Source of the DNA: an uncultured Acidobacteriota bacterium | GTDB taxonomy: Bacteria > Acidobacteriota > UBA6911 > CAINFC01 | Direction: 5' to 3' | Assembly (NCBI GenBank): GCA_903847975.1 | Contig: CAINFC010000035.1 | Location: 1-51,501 of the forward strand | Length of the DNA stretch: 51,501 nucleotides | Shown here: positions 16,628 to 24,895 of the stretch, one piece after another | Position numbering within the stretch: the stretch's first letter is position 1 | Layout: each line of letters opens with the position of its first letter | Program-made: the position numbers and the translations under genes | The notes under the pieces: generated by a model | Databases searched by the model: none | The model's input: only the letters and a program-made list of their open reading frames with translations | Told to the model about the DNA's origin: nothing

Positions 16628-17325
16628 GATTCTCCCCGGGAGACGAGCACTCCCTGTCGAATGGATTCCACTTCTTCGGAAAGCGTTTCCAGCCTGTAGC
16701 GCAGCCGCAGCAGCCAGGCGAACAGGACCAGGAAGGCGATCACGCAAAGCAGAAGATTAAGCCTCATTTCCGGGGCCAGCCCCGAACCCTGCCCGCCCAT
16801 CAGCACCGGCTGCGGGTGCTGCGTCCGGAACCAGCGGATGGAAAAGAAAACCAGGGGCACGTCGATGAAGCCCACGATACCCACTACCGCCGCCAGGGTA
16901 GCACGCCGCTCCTTGTCGATGACGCAGGCGCGAAGCATCAGGTAGGAGAGGTAAATGAGGCCCAGAATGAGCGTGGTGGTCAGCCGGGCATCCCAGGTCC
17001 ACCAGATTCCCCACACCGGGCGCGCCCAGATCGGTCCGGTAATCAGGGTGATGGTGATAAAGGTTAGGCCGATTTCCGCAGAGCTCAGTGCCAGCCGGTC
17101 CCAGAAGGACTTCCGGCTGAGCAGGTACCCGATCCCGGACACAAAGACCACGAAAAAGGCGAGGCTGGCGATGACCGCCGACGGCATATGAAAATAGAAA
17201 ATGCGCTGTACGTGGCCCATGGTTCGCTCCGTGGGTACCCAAAGAAAGGTGGAATAGAGGGCGGCCAGCATGACCAGCAGCAGCGCGCCTCCTCCCATGG
17301 CAGCCATCCAGGATTTCTGACCCAT
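16624..17325 (-). CDS. ccmC: heme exporter/heme-handling protein CcmC
   Basis: The protein has 233 residues with six membrane segments. The tryptophan-rich WWD signature reads VWGIWWTWDARLTTTLI near residue 95-110, and periplasm-facing histidines flank it (His in RIFYFHMPSA near 45 and in RTQHPQPV near 170). CcmC passes heme to CcmE on the outer face of the membrane. An AGGAG is placed nine bases before the ATG. A gap of 155 bases separates it from ccmB upstream, holding a tandem GGGAAGA repeat. System II CcsA was considered but the size and neighbours fit CcmC. Confidence 0.93.
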   Translation of the reverse strand: MGQKSWMAAMGGGALLLVMLAALYSTFLWVPTERTMGHVQRIFYFHMPSAVIASLAFFVVFVSGIGYLLSRKSFWDRLALSSAEIGLTFITITLITGPIWARPVWGIWWTWDARLTTTLILGLIYLSYLMLRACVIDKERRATLAAVVGIVGFIDVPLVFFSIRWFRTQHPQPVLMGGQGSGLAPEMRLNLLLCVIAFLVLFAWLLRLRYRLETLSEEVESIRQGVLVSRGES

Positions 17326-17405
17326 ATGTTATTCGCTCCTTTTCCTGCTTTGCGGGCGCCCGGCGGGGGCGGCGCAAAGAGCGATGAAGATTATATCAAA
17401 CGCCC

Positions 17406-17432
17406 TCTTCCCGATCTTCCCGGTCTTCCCGT
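17406..17432. repeat. three tandem nine-base units in the ccmB-ccmC gap
   Basis: TCTTCCCG plus one variable base (A, G, T) occurs three times in a row. The unit matches the core of the GGAAGA-rich dispersed repeats at 14898 and 23113, so this looks like a reduced member of that family. Confidence 0.55.
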
Positions 17433-17480
17433 GGGAAACAGCTTTTCCTACCGTCCCGCCAGTCCCGTGATGACCCTGTT

Positions 17481-18161
17481 CTACTCCTCGATGACGAATT
17501 CGAAGAGCCACAGGCAGAGGACAAAAAAGATAATGTCGAAGGCTGCCAGCATCTGCAGCCAGCCGGAATAATCGGCTGTCCGGGATGGATTGGACAGGGC
17601 AGCGGTGGCTTCGATGGCGGCGATCATCAGCGGCACGGTGATGGGCAGCTGCAGGATGGGGAGCAGCACCTCGCTCATGCGGGTGTTCAGGGCCACCGCC
17701 GAGAAAAGCGTGCCTACGATCGCAAATCCCGCGGTTCCCAGAAAAACCACGACCAGCAGTTTCCAGAGGACCGGCAGAACCGAAAAATTGTAGAGAACGG
17801 CAAAGCAAACCAGCAGAACGCCGTCGGCCAGGAGCATGAAGGTCAGGTTGCCGCACAGCTTGCCCAGGTAGATGGCGCTGCGGTCCATGGGTGCCAGCAG
17901 CAGGCCCTGCAAGGCCCCCAGGCGCAGCTCGCCGGAAAAGGAGCGGTTCAGGCCCAGGATGGCGGCAAACCCCATGGCGATCCACAGCAGGCCGGGCATC
18001 AGACGGGCAGTTTCCTCGGTGTCCGGCTCGAAGGCGAAGCTGAAGACCACGATGACCAGAAGCCCGAAGACCAGCATGGAGCTGATCATCTCCTTGCCCC
18101 GCCACTCGGCGAGCAGGTCTTTTCGGTAGATGGCCAGGACCTGGCGGAAAAAGAGGTTCAT
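17481..18161 (-). CDS. ccmB: heme exporter permease CcmB
   Basis: The protein has 226 residues from the ATG at 18161, four bases after the ccmA stop; the open frame extends into ccmA but that part is not coding in this frame. Six membrane segments are visible. The N-terminus (RQVLAIYRKDLLAEWRGKE) and the segment GLNRSFSGELRLGALQGLLL match the CcmB family, where these cytoplasmic stretches contact CcmA. With CcmA and CcmC it forms the ABC complex that drives release of heme-loaded CcmE. Confidence 0.92.
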   Translation of the reverse strand: MNLFFRQVLAIYRKDLLAEWRGKEMISSMLVFGLLVIVVFSFAFEPDTEETARLMPGLLWIAMGFAAILGLNRSFSGELRLGALQGLLLAPMDRSAIYLGKLCGNLTFMLLADGVLLVCFAVLYNFSVLPVLWKLLVVVFLGTAGFAIVGTLFSAVALNTRMSEVLLPILQLPITVPLMIAAIEATAALSNPSRTADYSGWLQMLAAFDIIFFVLCLWLFEFVIEE

Positions 18162-18165
18162 GGTT

Positions 18166-18906
18166 TTAAAGGTACTGCTCCAGGAGGGAAGGCAGGACGG
18201 CCGGATCCAGGGTTCCCCCGCTTTTCTGCAGGGTTTCCAGCCGGACCAGTTTTCCGCGGCAAAGAATGGCCACCCGGTCGACAAAGGGCAGGGTCATTTC
18301 CAGCTGGTGCGTGGTGAGCACCAGGGTCTTGCCCTCGCGGTGAAAGCGCACCAGGAGCTCGTTCAGCCGGCGGGAGGCGGAGGGATCCAGACCGGAATAG
18401 GGCTCGTCGAGCAGCAGCAGCGGCGGATCGGCCAGCAGCGCCCTGGCGATCGACACCCGCTGCTGCATCCCGCGCGAATAGCAGCGGACCGCCTCGTCGG
18501 CGCGAGGCTCCATGCGGATGGTAGCCAGCAGCTCCTCCACCCGCGCTCGCAGCCCCTCGATTCCGTAGAGCTTTCCAAAAAAGAGCAGATTTTCCCGGGC
18601 GCTCAGCTCCGGGTAGAGCTGCGGGGCATGGGAAAGGAAACCGACCTGCCTCCGGCTTTCCGCCGGCGAATGCCGGTCGGCGGCCCCTCCGATGGAGAAG
18701 GCACCTCCGGTGGATCGGGTGAGCCCGGCCAGGATCCGGAGCAGGGTGGTTTTGCCGGCCCCGTTGGAGCCCAGCAGGAGCAGGCACTCTCCCGCGAACA
18801 GATCCAGGCTGACCCCATCCAATGCCCGGAAGTGCCCGAAGGCCTTGCTGAGGGATTCCAGGTGCAGGATGGGAATCTGCGTGCGGGAGCTGCCGGCCGA
18901 TGGCAT
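18166..18906 (-). CDS. ccmA: heme exporter ATP-binding protein CcmA
   Basis: The protein has 246 residues. Walker A is GSNGAGKTT near 48-56; the signature reads YSRGMQQRVSIARAL near 143-157, and Walker B is LLLLDEPYSGLD after it. The size is slightly above the usual CcmA (about 205) with a longer N-terminus. It is coupled to ccmB by a four-base gap and lies seven bases after the regulatory-like membrane protein. It would use ATP to release holo-CcmE from CcmC. Confidence 0.9.
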   Translation of the reverse strand: MPSAGSSRTQIPILHLESLSKAFGHFRALDGVSLDLFAGECLLLLGSNGAGKTTLLRILAGLTRSTGGAFSIGGAADRHSPAESRRQVGFLSHAPQLYPELSARENLLFFGKLYGIEGLRARVEELLATIRMEPRADEAVRCYSRGMQQRVSIARALLADPPLLLLDEPYSGLDPSASRRLNELLVRFHREGKTLVLTTHQLEMTLPFVDRVAILCRGKLVRLETLQKSGGTLDPAVLPSLLEQYL

Positions 18907-18913
18907 ACCGTGC

Positions 18914-20083
18914 TTACGTCCGGCTGCTGCCCGGGGTAGCTTTTCGCGGTTCGGTCTTCCGATTCCGGGTGCGCGGTTCCCCGCCAGGGTTCTTCTGCTC
19001 CCCGGTCCGTCCGGTAAGCGCCCAGCCGATAAAGGCTGCCAGCAGAAGGACCAGGTTACCCAGGATGACGAACCGGAAAGCGGCCAGGCGCGGAGGGACA
19101 GCCACGACGGACTGCCCCGCGGATTCCTCCTCTTCGCCGGCCGGCATGGGATTCCTGGATCTTCCCTCCTCGTCCCCTTCCTCGGATTCGACCACCTGGG
19201 GGCTTCCGCCCGATAAACGGACCGTCAACGCAGTGTCGGCCGGAACGGACGGAGCGCTGAAAAGGCGAAGCCTGTTTCCCTGCCGCCCTGTTTCTTTAAG
19301 CAGCGGGCTCTGGACCTGGATGTCGCCCGGGGCGACCATCATCTGGAAAAGCTGCAGCGGGTAAAAATACTTCAACGACAATTCCGCCTGCTCTCCGGCA
19401 TAGTCCGTTTCGTAGGCCACCTGGATCATGGTCTTGCCCGGCTTGAGCGGGCTTTCCACATAGGAACCGGATTGGCCGGGAAGACTGCGGGATTCCACCG
19501 TTACCGGCATGACGCTGCTTTCGCTGCTGGCGACCACCTGCATCAGCCGGGCACCCGAAGGCAGGGCGAAGCGGAATCCGGACTGCCGGGCCAGCATGGT
19601 TTGCGGCGGCTGGGTCAGGTTTTCGACCTGGAAGATCTCGCTGATCTGCAGCACGTTTCCCACCCGCCGGACCATCATGTGCGGCAGGCCCACCTTGACA
19701 GGCTCCAGCTTGTCGGTGGTTTCGTACACCGTCAGCAGGGCTTGCCCGCTGTCCTTCAGATTTTCCGTGGACAGGCTGTAGGCGACCTCCTGGTACACGG
19801 TCTGCAGCACGAAAGGCTCTTTGGCCAGACTTTCACGGCTGCCGGCCGTGAACCGGCCGGACGAGTCCGTGCGCAGGGGTCGGACGGTCTCCATTCCTTT
19901 GGCTCCGGCTTTGCGGAGCAGCACTTCCGCTCCGGCAACCGGTTTTTGTGTCGTACCGTTGATCACCTGCCCCTGCAGGTCTTGAGTGTCCTGCCCCTGC
20001 AGGCAGGTTCCGGAGAGCCCCCAGGCGGCCAGCAGCAAGGCGGCCAGTTTAACGGGTAAAGATCGTAATGCCTTGTGTGCCAT
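18914..20083 (-). CDS. membrane-anchored protein with carboxypeptidase-regulatory-like domain
   Basis: The protein has 389 residues with a signal peptide (about 1-30), an Ig-like regulatory domain at about 35-115 (QGQVINGTTQKPVAGAEVLL), a second beta-rich region, an acidic linker near 305-330, one membrane helix near 338-358 and a basic C-terminal tail. The fold family (CarboxypepD_reg-like) is common in secreted proteins of this phylum. It sits inside the ccm operon between the ccmI-like gene and ccmA, overlapping the former by 35 bases. It might be a scaffold for apocytochrome handling in place of CcmG/CcmH, but nothing in the sequence proves that. No CxxC motif is present. Confidence 0.82.
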   Translation of the reverse strand: MAHKALRSLPVKLAALLLAAWGLSGTCLQGQDTQDLQGQVINGTTQKPVAGAEVLLRKAGAKGMETVRPLRTDSSGRFTAGSRESLAKEPFVLQTVYQEVAYSLSTENLKDSGQALLTVYETTDKLEPVKVGLPHMMVRRVGNVLQISEIFQVENLTQPPQTMLARQSGFRFALPSGARLMQVVASSESSVMPVTVESRSLPGQSGSYVESPLKPGKTMIQVAYETDYAGEQAELSLKYFYPLQLFQMMVAPGDIQVQSPLLKETGRQGNRLRLFSAPSVPADTALTVRLSGGSPQVVESEEGDEEGRSRNPMPAGEEEESAGQSVVAVPPRLAAFRFVILGNLVLLLAAFIGWALTGRTGEQKNPGGEPRTRNRKTEPRKATPGSSRT

Positions 20084-20405
20084 TCTGTACCGTCACTGCT
20101 TTCCGTTTTTGAGCGGGCTGGAGGAGCCTGACTTCTTCTCCCCCCCCCCCCGGGTTCTTCCTGCTTTGATTGGCTTCGTCCAGGTATGTCTGTATCTCTT
20201 TGCGCAGGGTCTCGTACTCTTCTCCACCCAGCTTTCCGGCGGCGTGGTCGAAGGCGATCTCCTCCAGCTGCCGGAGTCGCAGTGCGTACTGGTCTTCCTC
20301 ATAGGAGGAATTCCTGCCCTCCTCCGGTTGCCCTTCGCGAAGCAGCGGCCAGACCGCAAAACCGATGGCCAGAATAGCCACAAGAATCATCATCAGGTAG
20401 ATCAT
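20049..20405 (-). CDS. CcmI/CycH-like N-terminal domain protein
   Basis: The protein has 118 residues: one N-terminal membrane helix (about 1-22) and a coiled cytoplasmic segment with YALRLRQLEEIAFDHAAGKL and GEEYETLRKEIQTYL. That is the CcmI N-terminal pattern, in which a helix and coiled coil interact with CcmF; the TPR part of full CcmI is missing. The start overlaps the ccmF stop (ATGA). A run of twelve G residues (20140-20151) encodes the Pro-Gly-Gly-Gly-Gly stretch, and a change in its length would alter the last 28 residues and the overlap with the next gene. Confidence 0.75.
   Translation of the reverse strand: MIYLMMILVAILAIGFAVWPLLREGQPEEGRNSSYEEDQYALRLRQLEEIAFDHAAGKLGGEEYETLRKEIQTYLDEANQSRKNPGGGGEEVRLLQPAQKRKAVTVQNGTQGITIFTR
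20140..20151. repeat. twelve-base C:G homopolymer inside the ccmI-like gene
   Basis: Twelve consecutive C on the plus strand (G on the coding strand) lie 57 bases before the start of the next gene. Such tracts slip easily in replication and in sequencing. Confidence 0.85.
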
Positions 20406-22414
20406 GCGGATTTTTCTTCTCCCGGAAGGATGGAGGGGGTCAGCAGCTCCCCCCGGCGGTTAGGGATGAGGCAGACGATGGTTCCGAGCATCATCAGAAT
20501 ACCCCCGATCCAGAGCCAGTTGACCAGCGGGTTGACGAAAGCCTGGATGAGAGCCTTTTTCCCGTCGCTCGACTGGCCCTTGTACACCACATAAAGATCT
20601 TCCCGGAGGGTCGGGTGCAGCGATACCTCGGTCGAGGCCTGCTGGCTCGCCTTGTACAGGCGGCGCTCGGGAGTCAGGGTGGCGACCTGGATTCCTCCGT
20701 CAAAGGCCTGGAGCACGGCGGCAATGAACGCGTAATTGTTGGTGTCTCCCTGCCGCAGATCGGTGCAGCGCAGCTGGTAGCGGCCAATGGTCATGGAGTC
20801 TCCCGGAGCCAGCTCCTTTTCGGTCTCCTGGTTGAACCAGGCTCCGGCCAGCCCCATGAAAAGCAGGGCGACACCGAGATGGACGATGTATCCGCCATAC
20901 CGGCGGGTATTCTGGAAGGTGATGGCGCCCAGGGACCGGAGGAATCCCTCTCCTTTGTTTTTCCTGCGCACCCCGGCATCCCGGAAATAATCGGCCAGGG
21001 TGGCCAGAGCCACGAAGGCGCAGAAAAACCAGAACAGAAGAGGCCGCCATTCCCTTATTCCCATGACCAGCAGGGGCACCAGGATCGCGGCGGACAGTCC
21101 GGCGGGCAGGGCCAGGTTTTTCAGCAGGATCCGGACCGAGGTCTGCCGCCATGCGAAGAACGGTCCCGCTCCGGTGAGGAGCAGAAGAATCAGGGCGATC
21201 GGGATGTGAACCCGGTTGAAAAAGGGAGGCCCTACCGAAATCTGTTCCCCGCGAAAGAGCTCGGAGATGACCGGAAACATGGTTCCGAGCAGCACGGTCA
21301 GGCAGGAGACCACCAGGACCAGGTTGTTGTAAAAAACGCTGCTTTCCCGGGAGAGCAGCGAATTCAGGGTGTGGTCGCTTTGCAGCGAGGCGCGCCGGGC
21401 CAGGATCAGGCCGGCGGCGATCACCAGCACGGTCAGCATGAAAACAATGAAGAAGGTTCCCAGGTTCGATTTACCGAATGCGTGCACGGAAGAAACGATA
21501 CCGCTGCGTGTCAGGAAGGTTCCGAAGATGCACAGGAGAAAAGTTGCGATGGCCAGGACCAGGTTCCAGGCCTTGAACATTCCCCGCCGCTCCTGGACCA
21601 TGGCGGAATGAAGCAGCGCCGTTCCGGTCAGCCAGGGAAGGAGCGAGGCGTTTTCCACCGGGTCCCAGGCCCAATAGCCGCCCCAGCCGAGCTCCATGTA
21701 GGCCCATTGGGCTCCCAGCAGAATACCCGCCCCCTGAAAACCCCAGGCTACCAGGGTCCAGCGGCGGGTAATCCGCAGCCACTGGCAGTCCAGACGGTTG
21801 CTCATCAGGGCGGCCATGGCGAAGGCAAAAGGAACGGTGAATCCCACATATCCCAGGAAAAGGACCGGGGGATGGATCACCATGGCGAAGTACTGCAGCA
21901 GCGGGTTGAGCCCCTGGCCGTCCGGCAGACTCATGAGCGCCACCCGTCCGTCCGGCTGAACCATTCCCAGCCGGTCAAAGGGGTTGGCGGCGAACAGGTT
22001 TAAAACCAGAAAAAAGCCGGTGGAGATCATCAGCCAGGAGGTGACGTGAGGCATCAGCGCCTGGTTTTTATCCCGGTTCTGGTGCAGAACGACGGCACTG
22101 ACCGTGGACAGAAGCCAGGTCCAGAAAAGAAGCGATCCGCTTTGCCCGGCCCAGAAGGCCGCGATTTTGTAAAACAGGGGCAGATCGCGGTTGGTGTAGT
22201 CGGCCACATATTTCAGACCGAAGTCCGAAGTCACCAGAAGGTAGATCAGACAGCCGGCAGATACGCTGACGGCCAGCCATACCGAGGCGGCCGTCCGTTC
22301 CGCGCTGCGAACCAGGGTCTGGTTCCGAAACCAGACGCCCAGCATCGATCCGGCGATAGAATAAAGCGTCAGGGCAAAGCCCAGTAGAAGGGAAAAATAT
22401 CCGAGGTCAATCAT
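20402..22414 (-). CDS. ccmF: heme lyase component CcmF
   Basis: The protein has 670 residues with about 15 membrane segments. The WWD signature reads WGGYWAWDPVENASLLPWL near residue 232, and GKSNLGTFF and LLFWTWLLST are typical of CcmF. A soluble periplasmic domain lies near 530-640 before the last helix. CcmF takes heme from CcmE and joins it to the CxxCH cysteines of exported cytochromes. It follows ccmE by 128 bases. No CcmH or CcmG is found in the window. The length is usual for the family. Confidence 0.94.
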   Translation of the reverse strand: MIDLGYFSLLLGFALTLYSIAGSMLGVWFRNQTLVRSAERTAASVWLAVSVSAGCLIYLLVTSDFGLKYVADYTNRDLPLFYKIAAFWAGQSGSLLFWTWLLSTVSAVVLHQNRDKNQALMPHVTSWLMISTGFFLVLNLFAANPFDRLGMVQPDGRVALMSLPDGQGLNPLLQYFAMVIHPPVLFLGYVGFTVPFAFAMAALMSNRLDCQWLRITRRWTLVAWGFQGAGILLGAQWAYMELGWGGYWAWDPVENASLLPWLTGTALLHSAMVQERRGMFKAWNLVLAIATFLLCIFGTFLTRSGIVSSVHAFGKSNLGTFFIVFMLTVLVIAAGLILARRASLQSDHTLNSLLSRESSVFYNNLVLVVSCLTVLLGTMFPVISELFRGEQISVGPPFFNRVHIPIALILLLLTGAGPFFAWRQTSVRILLKNLALPAGLSAAILVPLLVMGIREWRPLLFWFFCAFVALATLADYFRDAGVRRKNKGEGFLRSLGAITFQNTRRYGGYIVHLGVALLFMGLAGAWFNQETEKELAPGDSMTIGRYQLRCTDLRQGDTNNYAFIAAVLQAFDGGIQVATLTPERRLYKASQQASTEVSLHPTLREDLYVVYKGQSSDGKKALIQAFVNPLVNWLWIGGILMMLGTIVCLIPNRRGELLTPSILPGEEKSA

Positions 22415-22542
22415 GGGCGAAATATGTCATTCAAGTCGTTGCGTGCATTGATTCCTGTTTGGAAAGATCTACGAAAACCGGGCGGGCCGGTCCACCGTTC
22501 GGAGGTGCGGATTGCAGCGGCCGCACCGCGGAGATCGCAAAG

Positions 22543-22962
22543 TTATGGCTTTCCGCCCTTGCTGTCCGCGGTGGAATAATCCGCCTCGTACTTGGAAGCG
22601 CACTTGGCCTGGACCCTGCGGGCCAGAAAATCGCCCTGCGGAGTCATTTCCCCGTCACAGATGGCCTGGGCGCCTTCTTTGAAACTGTCGGGAAGGATCG
22701 CCTTGCCCACATAGCGAACCGGGAGCGAGGGCCCCTTTTCCACCAGGCGAAAGAGAACTGTGTCTCCGCGGCGCTCGATGGAACCGTTCACCAGGTCGCC
22801 GGCCACGCGGACGCGCATTCCTACCGCGCTTTGCTTCATTGCCAGCAGTTCATCCACGGTTTTGTAGTAGGTGTTGCTTTCCTGGAACCCGTTAAATGCC
22901 AGCCATCCAAGTACGGCGACAATTACCGTGGCACCTGCAGCCATTTTCCATTTCGTATTCAT
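22543..22962 (-). CDS. ccmE: heme chaperone CcmE, Cys variant
   Basis: The protein has 139 residues from the ATG at 22962; the upstream frame does not look coding. One anchor helix (about 8-24) is followed by an OB-fold with VDELLAMKQSAVGMRVRVAG and VRYVGKAILPDSFKEG, as in CcmE. In classical CcmE a His in HxxxY binds heme covalently. Here the site reads KCASKYEADY, with Cys121 and Tyr125, i.e. CxxxY. The Cys form is known from Desulfovibrio-type and archaeal maturation systems, usually where CcmH is absent, which agrees with this cluster. The weak ribosome site leaves the start somewhat open. Confidence 0.92.
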   Translation of the reverse strand: MNTKWKMAAGATVIVAVLGWLAFNGFQESNTYYKTVDELLAMKQSAVGMRVRVAGDLVNGSIERRGDTVLFRLVEKGPSLPVRYVGKAILPDSFKEGAQAICDGEMTPQGDFLARRVQAKCASKYEADYSTADSKGGKP

Positions 22963-23040
22963 TCCAAAGACTCGCTCAAAGCTAAATATGCCTTTTAAAA
23001 AGGCATAGAACCATACAACAGGTAATTCGGATTTGGCAAG

Positions 23041-23086
23041 TCCTCTTTCCGTTCGGGAATCAGGGGGGTTCTTTGCGAAAAAGTCC
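23041..23086. repeat. degenerate copy of the GGACTTTTT element
   Basis: The right end TTTGCGAAAAAGTCC matches the element end at 36029-36074. The left half has decayed (TCCTCTTTCC). It lies in the 268-base gap between ccmE and the next gene. Confidence 0.4.
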
Positions 23087-23112
23087 TGCCTGTTCCTTTT
23101 CCAGTTCTTTCG

Positions 23113-23188
23113 CTTTTCTTCCTGCCCTTCCATTTCTTCCTGTGAGGCCTTTTCACAGGAAGACGGGAAGATCAGGAAGAAAGAAGAA
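23113..23188. repeat. dispersed GGAAGA-rich palindromic repeat, copy 2
   Basis: The segment shares CTTTTCACAGGAAGACGGGAA and the flanking TTCTTCCTG and AGGAAGAAAGAAG halves with 14898-14972. It is a palindrome by design (TTCTTCCTG against CAGGAAGA) and follows the stop of the secreted protein at 23231. Confidence 0.7.
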
Positions 23189-23230
23189 GCCTGAGGCCGT
23201 TCCCTTCAGAGAAGACTTTTGGCAATTGCC

Positions 23231-24886
23231 TCAGGGCTGTTCTTTGCGAAAGGTTTCGGAAAGGGGCACCCGGTCCAGGACGATGTACTGCAGTTCCAGG
23301 AAAACCGGCTGTCTGACTGCCTTGCATTGCAGCTGAATCCGGCCGATCTCCTGGGTGGCCTGCCAGTTCTTGAGGCTTTCCAGCGGAATCCGCAGGATTT
23401 TCCACTCCGCCGCGGGAGACAGCTCCTGAGCGCCGGTCAGCTGATCCCCGGGAAAGGTGGTCTGGCCGCTGTACTGCCAGGACAGCTGAAAACTCATCGG
23501 CTGGTCGATCCGGTAGCGGATCACCAGCTCTTTGTAAAACCGTCCGGGAGCACTGAACGGCGGGCTGTTCAGAAGGGCCGTACCGGAGATCTCCAGGCGG
23601 GTGCGATACACCCGGCCCTCCTCGGCCCGCGCTTCGAAAATCGGCTTGGATGCAGCATCGGCAAACTGCCAGCGGGCCATCTCCGGCTGGAAGCTCCATT
23701 CCAGGAACTCCATATTTTTCATAAACATGCCGCGCGCCTTGTCTCCGACATTTTTTTGCTTCAGGCCGCCGGACAGGAGCACCTGCCCGATTCCCAGCAC
23801 GGTTTCCACCGCCGATTGCGGGACGGACCGGCTGGCCGAGGCAGGGGAGTCCTGGCAGCCCTGGGCTTCGGAGCTGTCCGCCGGACCTTCATAAAATGGA
23901 TTATCCACGTATTCCCGGCTGAAATCGGGTATGTTGGCGTGCGCCTCCAGGGCGGCGATGGGATGAAGGAACCATGCACCCATGGCCACTGTCCCATCAT
24001 CCCTCTGGTCCCAACCCCAGGGCGGCTTGGCGGCGCACCCGCCGATCGGGCCGTTGAAGGAAGCCCCCCAGCGCCCGGACCGGTTGCCTTTCAGATCGAA
24101 GCGTTCGGCGCAGCAGTAGGTTTTGTCCCGGCCGATTTCCATGCGCCGGTTCCATAGCTGCTCGCTGATCGGCAGCAGAGCGTAGGAGATGTCCATGTCC
24201 CCCATTTCCTCCGGCTCTTCCGCCCCCCGACGGGCAAAGCGATAGACGAATCCGGGAAACTTTTCGGCAGCATCCGAGTAGCGGTGCTTCAGGTCAAAGA
24301 CCCCGTGCCCTTCGGATTCGATAAAGATGGCCGGGTGCCAGGACTTTACCGCGCTTCGCGCATCGGAATCCCAGGTGATGTAGCCGTCGATTTTCCCCAG
24401 CCTGGCGGTGATCGGCACAGTCCGTCCCTCGGCGACATATTTATAGAATCGGTCGTGAGCCAGGGTTTCCATGTAAATCGGCTGGGGGTTCTTCTCGACG
24501 AACTTGGGAATGACCAGCATCATTCCTTCCATGTCGTTTTCGTGCTCGATTTTCGGGGCGTAGGATTCGAGAATCCGCGTGGTGTAGTCCCTTGAATGGA
24601 AGAACGAATAATAAAGGAAAAAATGTCGATCGGCCTCAATCACCGCGTAGTAAACGTAGCCCGGAGTGGGGAAAAGATAGGCATTCGCCCAGTTGTTGGC
24701 TCCGTTCCAGTCCCCGTCGAAGTCGAAGCGGGTCACCTGGTCGAGCTTGAAGGAACGGGCCTCCTGGTAGAGAACCGGGGCGTATTGCTCGGCCAGCTTC
24801 TGGTACAGGGCCTTTTCCGCTCCGAAAACCGGAAGGGCGGCCAGAATAAGGATGGCCAAGCCTACGGCATGCTTTCTCGCTTCCAT
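23231..24886 (-). CDS. large secreted protein, family not recognised
   Basis: The protein has 551 residues with a signal peptide (about 1-22). The N-terminal domain reads KLAEQYAPVLYQE, FDFDGDWNGANNWAN, YYAVIEADRHFFLYYSFFHS and HENDMEGMMLVI. The order APVLY...D.DW...YY...HENDMEG recalls Vps62/NPP1-type extracellular domains, with an acidic/His-rich metal-like site, but I cannot confirm the family. A second beta-rich domain at about 390-545 looks like a carbohydrate-binding type jelly roll. Seven cysteines lie mainly in the middle. It starts nine bases after the stop of the following gene on the same strand, so both probably share a transcript. Function unknown. Confidence 0.82.
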   Translation of the reverse strand: MEARKHAVGLAILILAALPVFGAEKALYQKLAEQYAPVLYQEARSFKLDQVTRFDFDGDWNGANNWANAYLFPTPGYVYYAVIEADRHFFLYYSFFHSRDYTTRILESYAPKIEHENDMEGMMLVIPKFVEKNPQPIYMETLAHDRFYKYVAEGRTVPITARLGKIDGYITWDSDARSAVKSWHPAIFIESEGHGVFDLKHRYSDAAEKFPGFVYRFARRGAEEPEEMGDMDISYALLPISEQLWNRRMEIGRDKTYCCAERFDLKGNRSGRWGASFNGPIGGCAAKPPWGWDQRDDGTVAMGAWFLHPIAALEAHANIPDFSREYVDNPFYEGPADSSEAQGCQDSPASASRSVPQSAVETVLGIGQVLLSGGLKQKNVGDKARGMFMKNMEFLEWSFQPEMARWQFADAASKPIFEARAEEGRVYRTRLEISGTALLNSPPFSAPGRFYKELVIRYRIDQPMSFQLSWQYSGQTTFPGDQLTGAQELSPAAEWKILRIPLESLKNWQATQEIGRIQLQCKAVRQPVFLELQYIVLDRVPLSETFRKEQP

Positions 24887-24895
24887 AATAAAGAA

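Noticed and set aside
16624-22414. System II (CcsA/CcsB, ResB) cytochrome maturation
   Set aside because: CcmA, B, C, E and F are all recognised, so it is System I.
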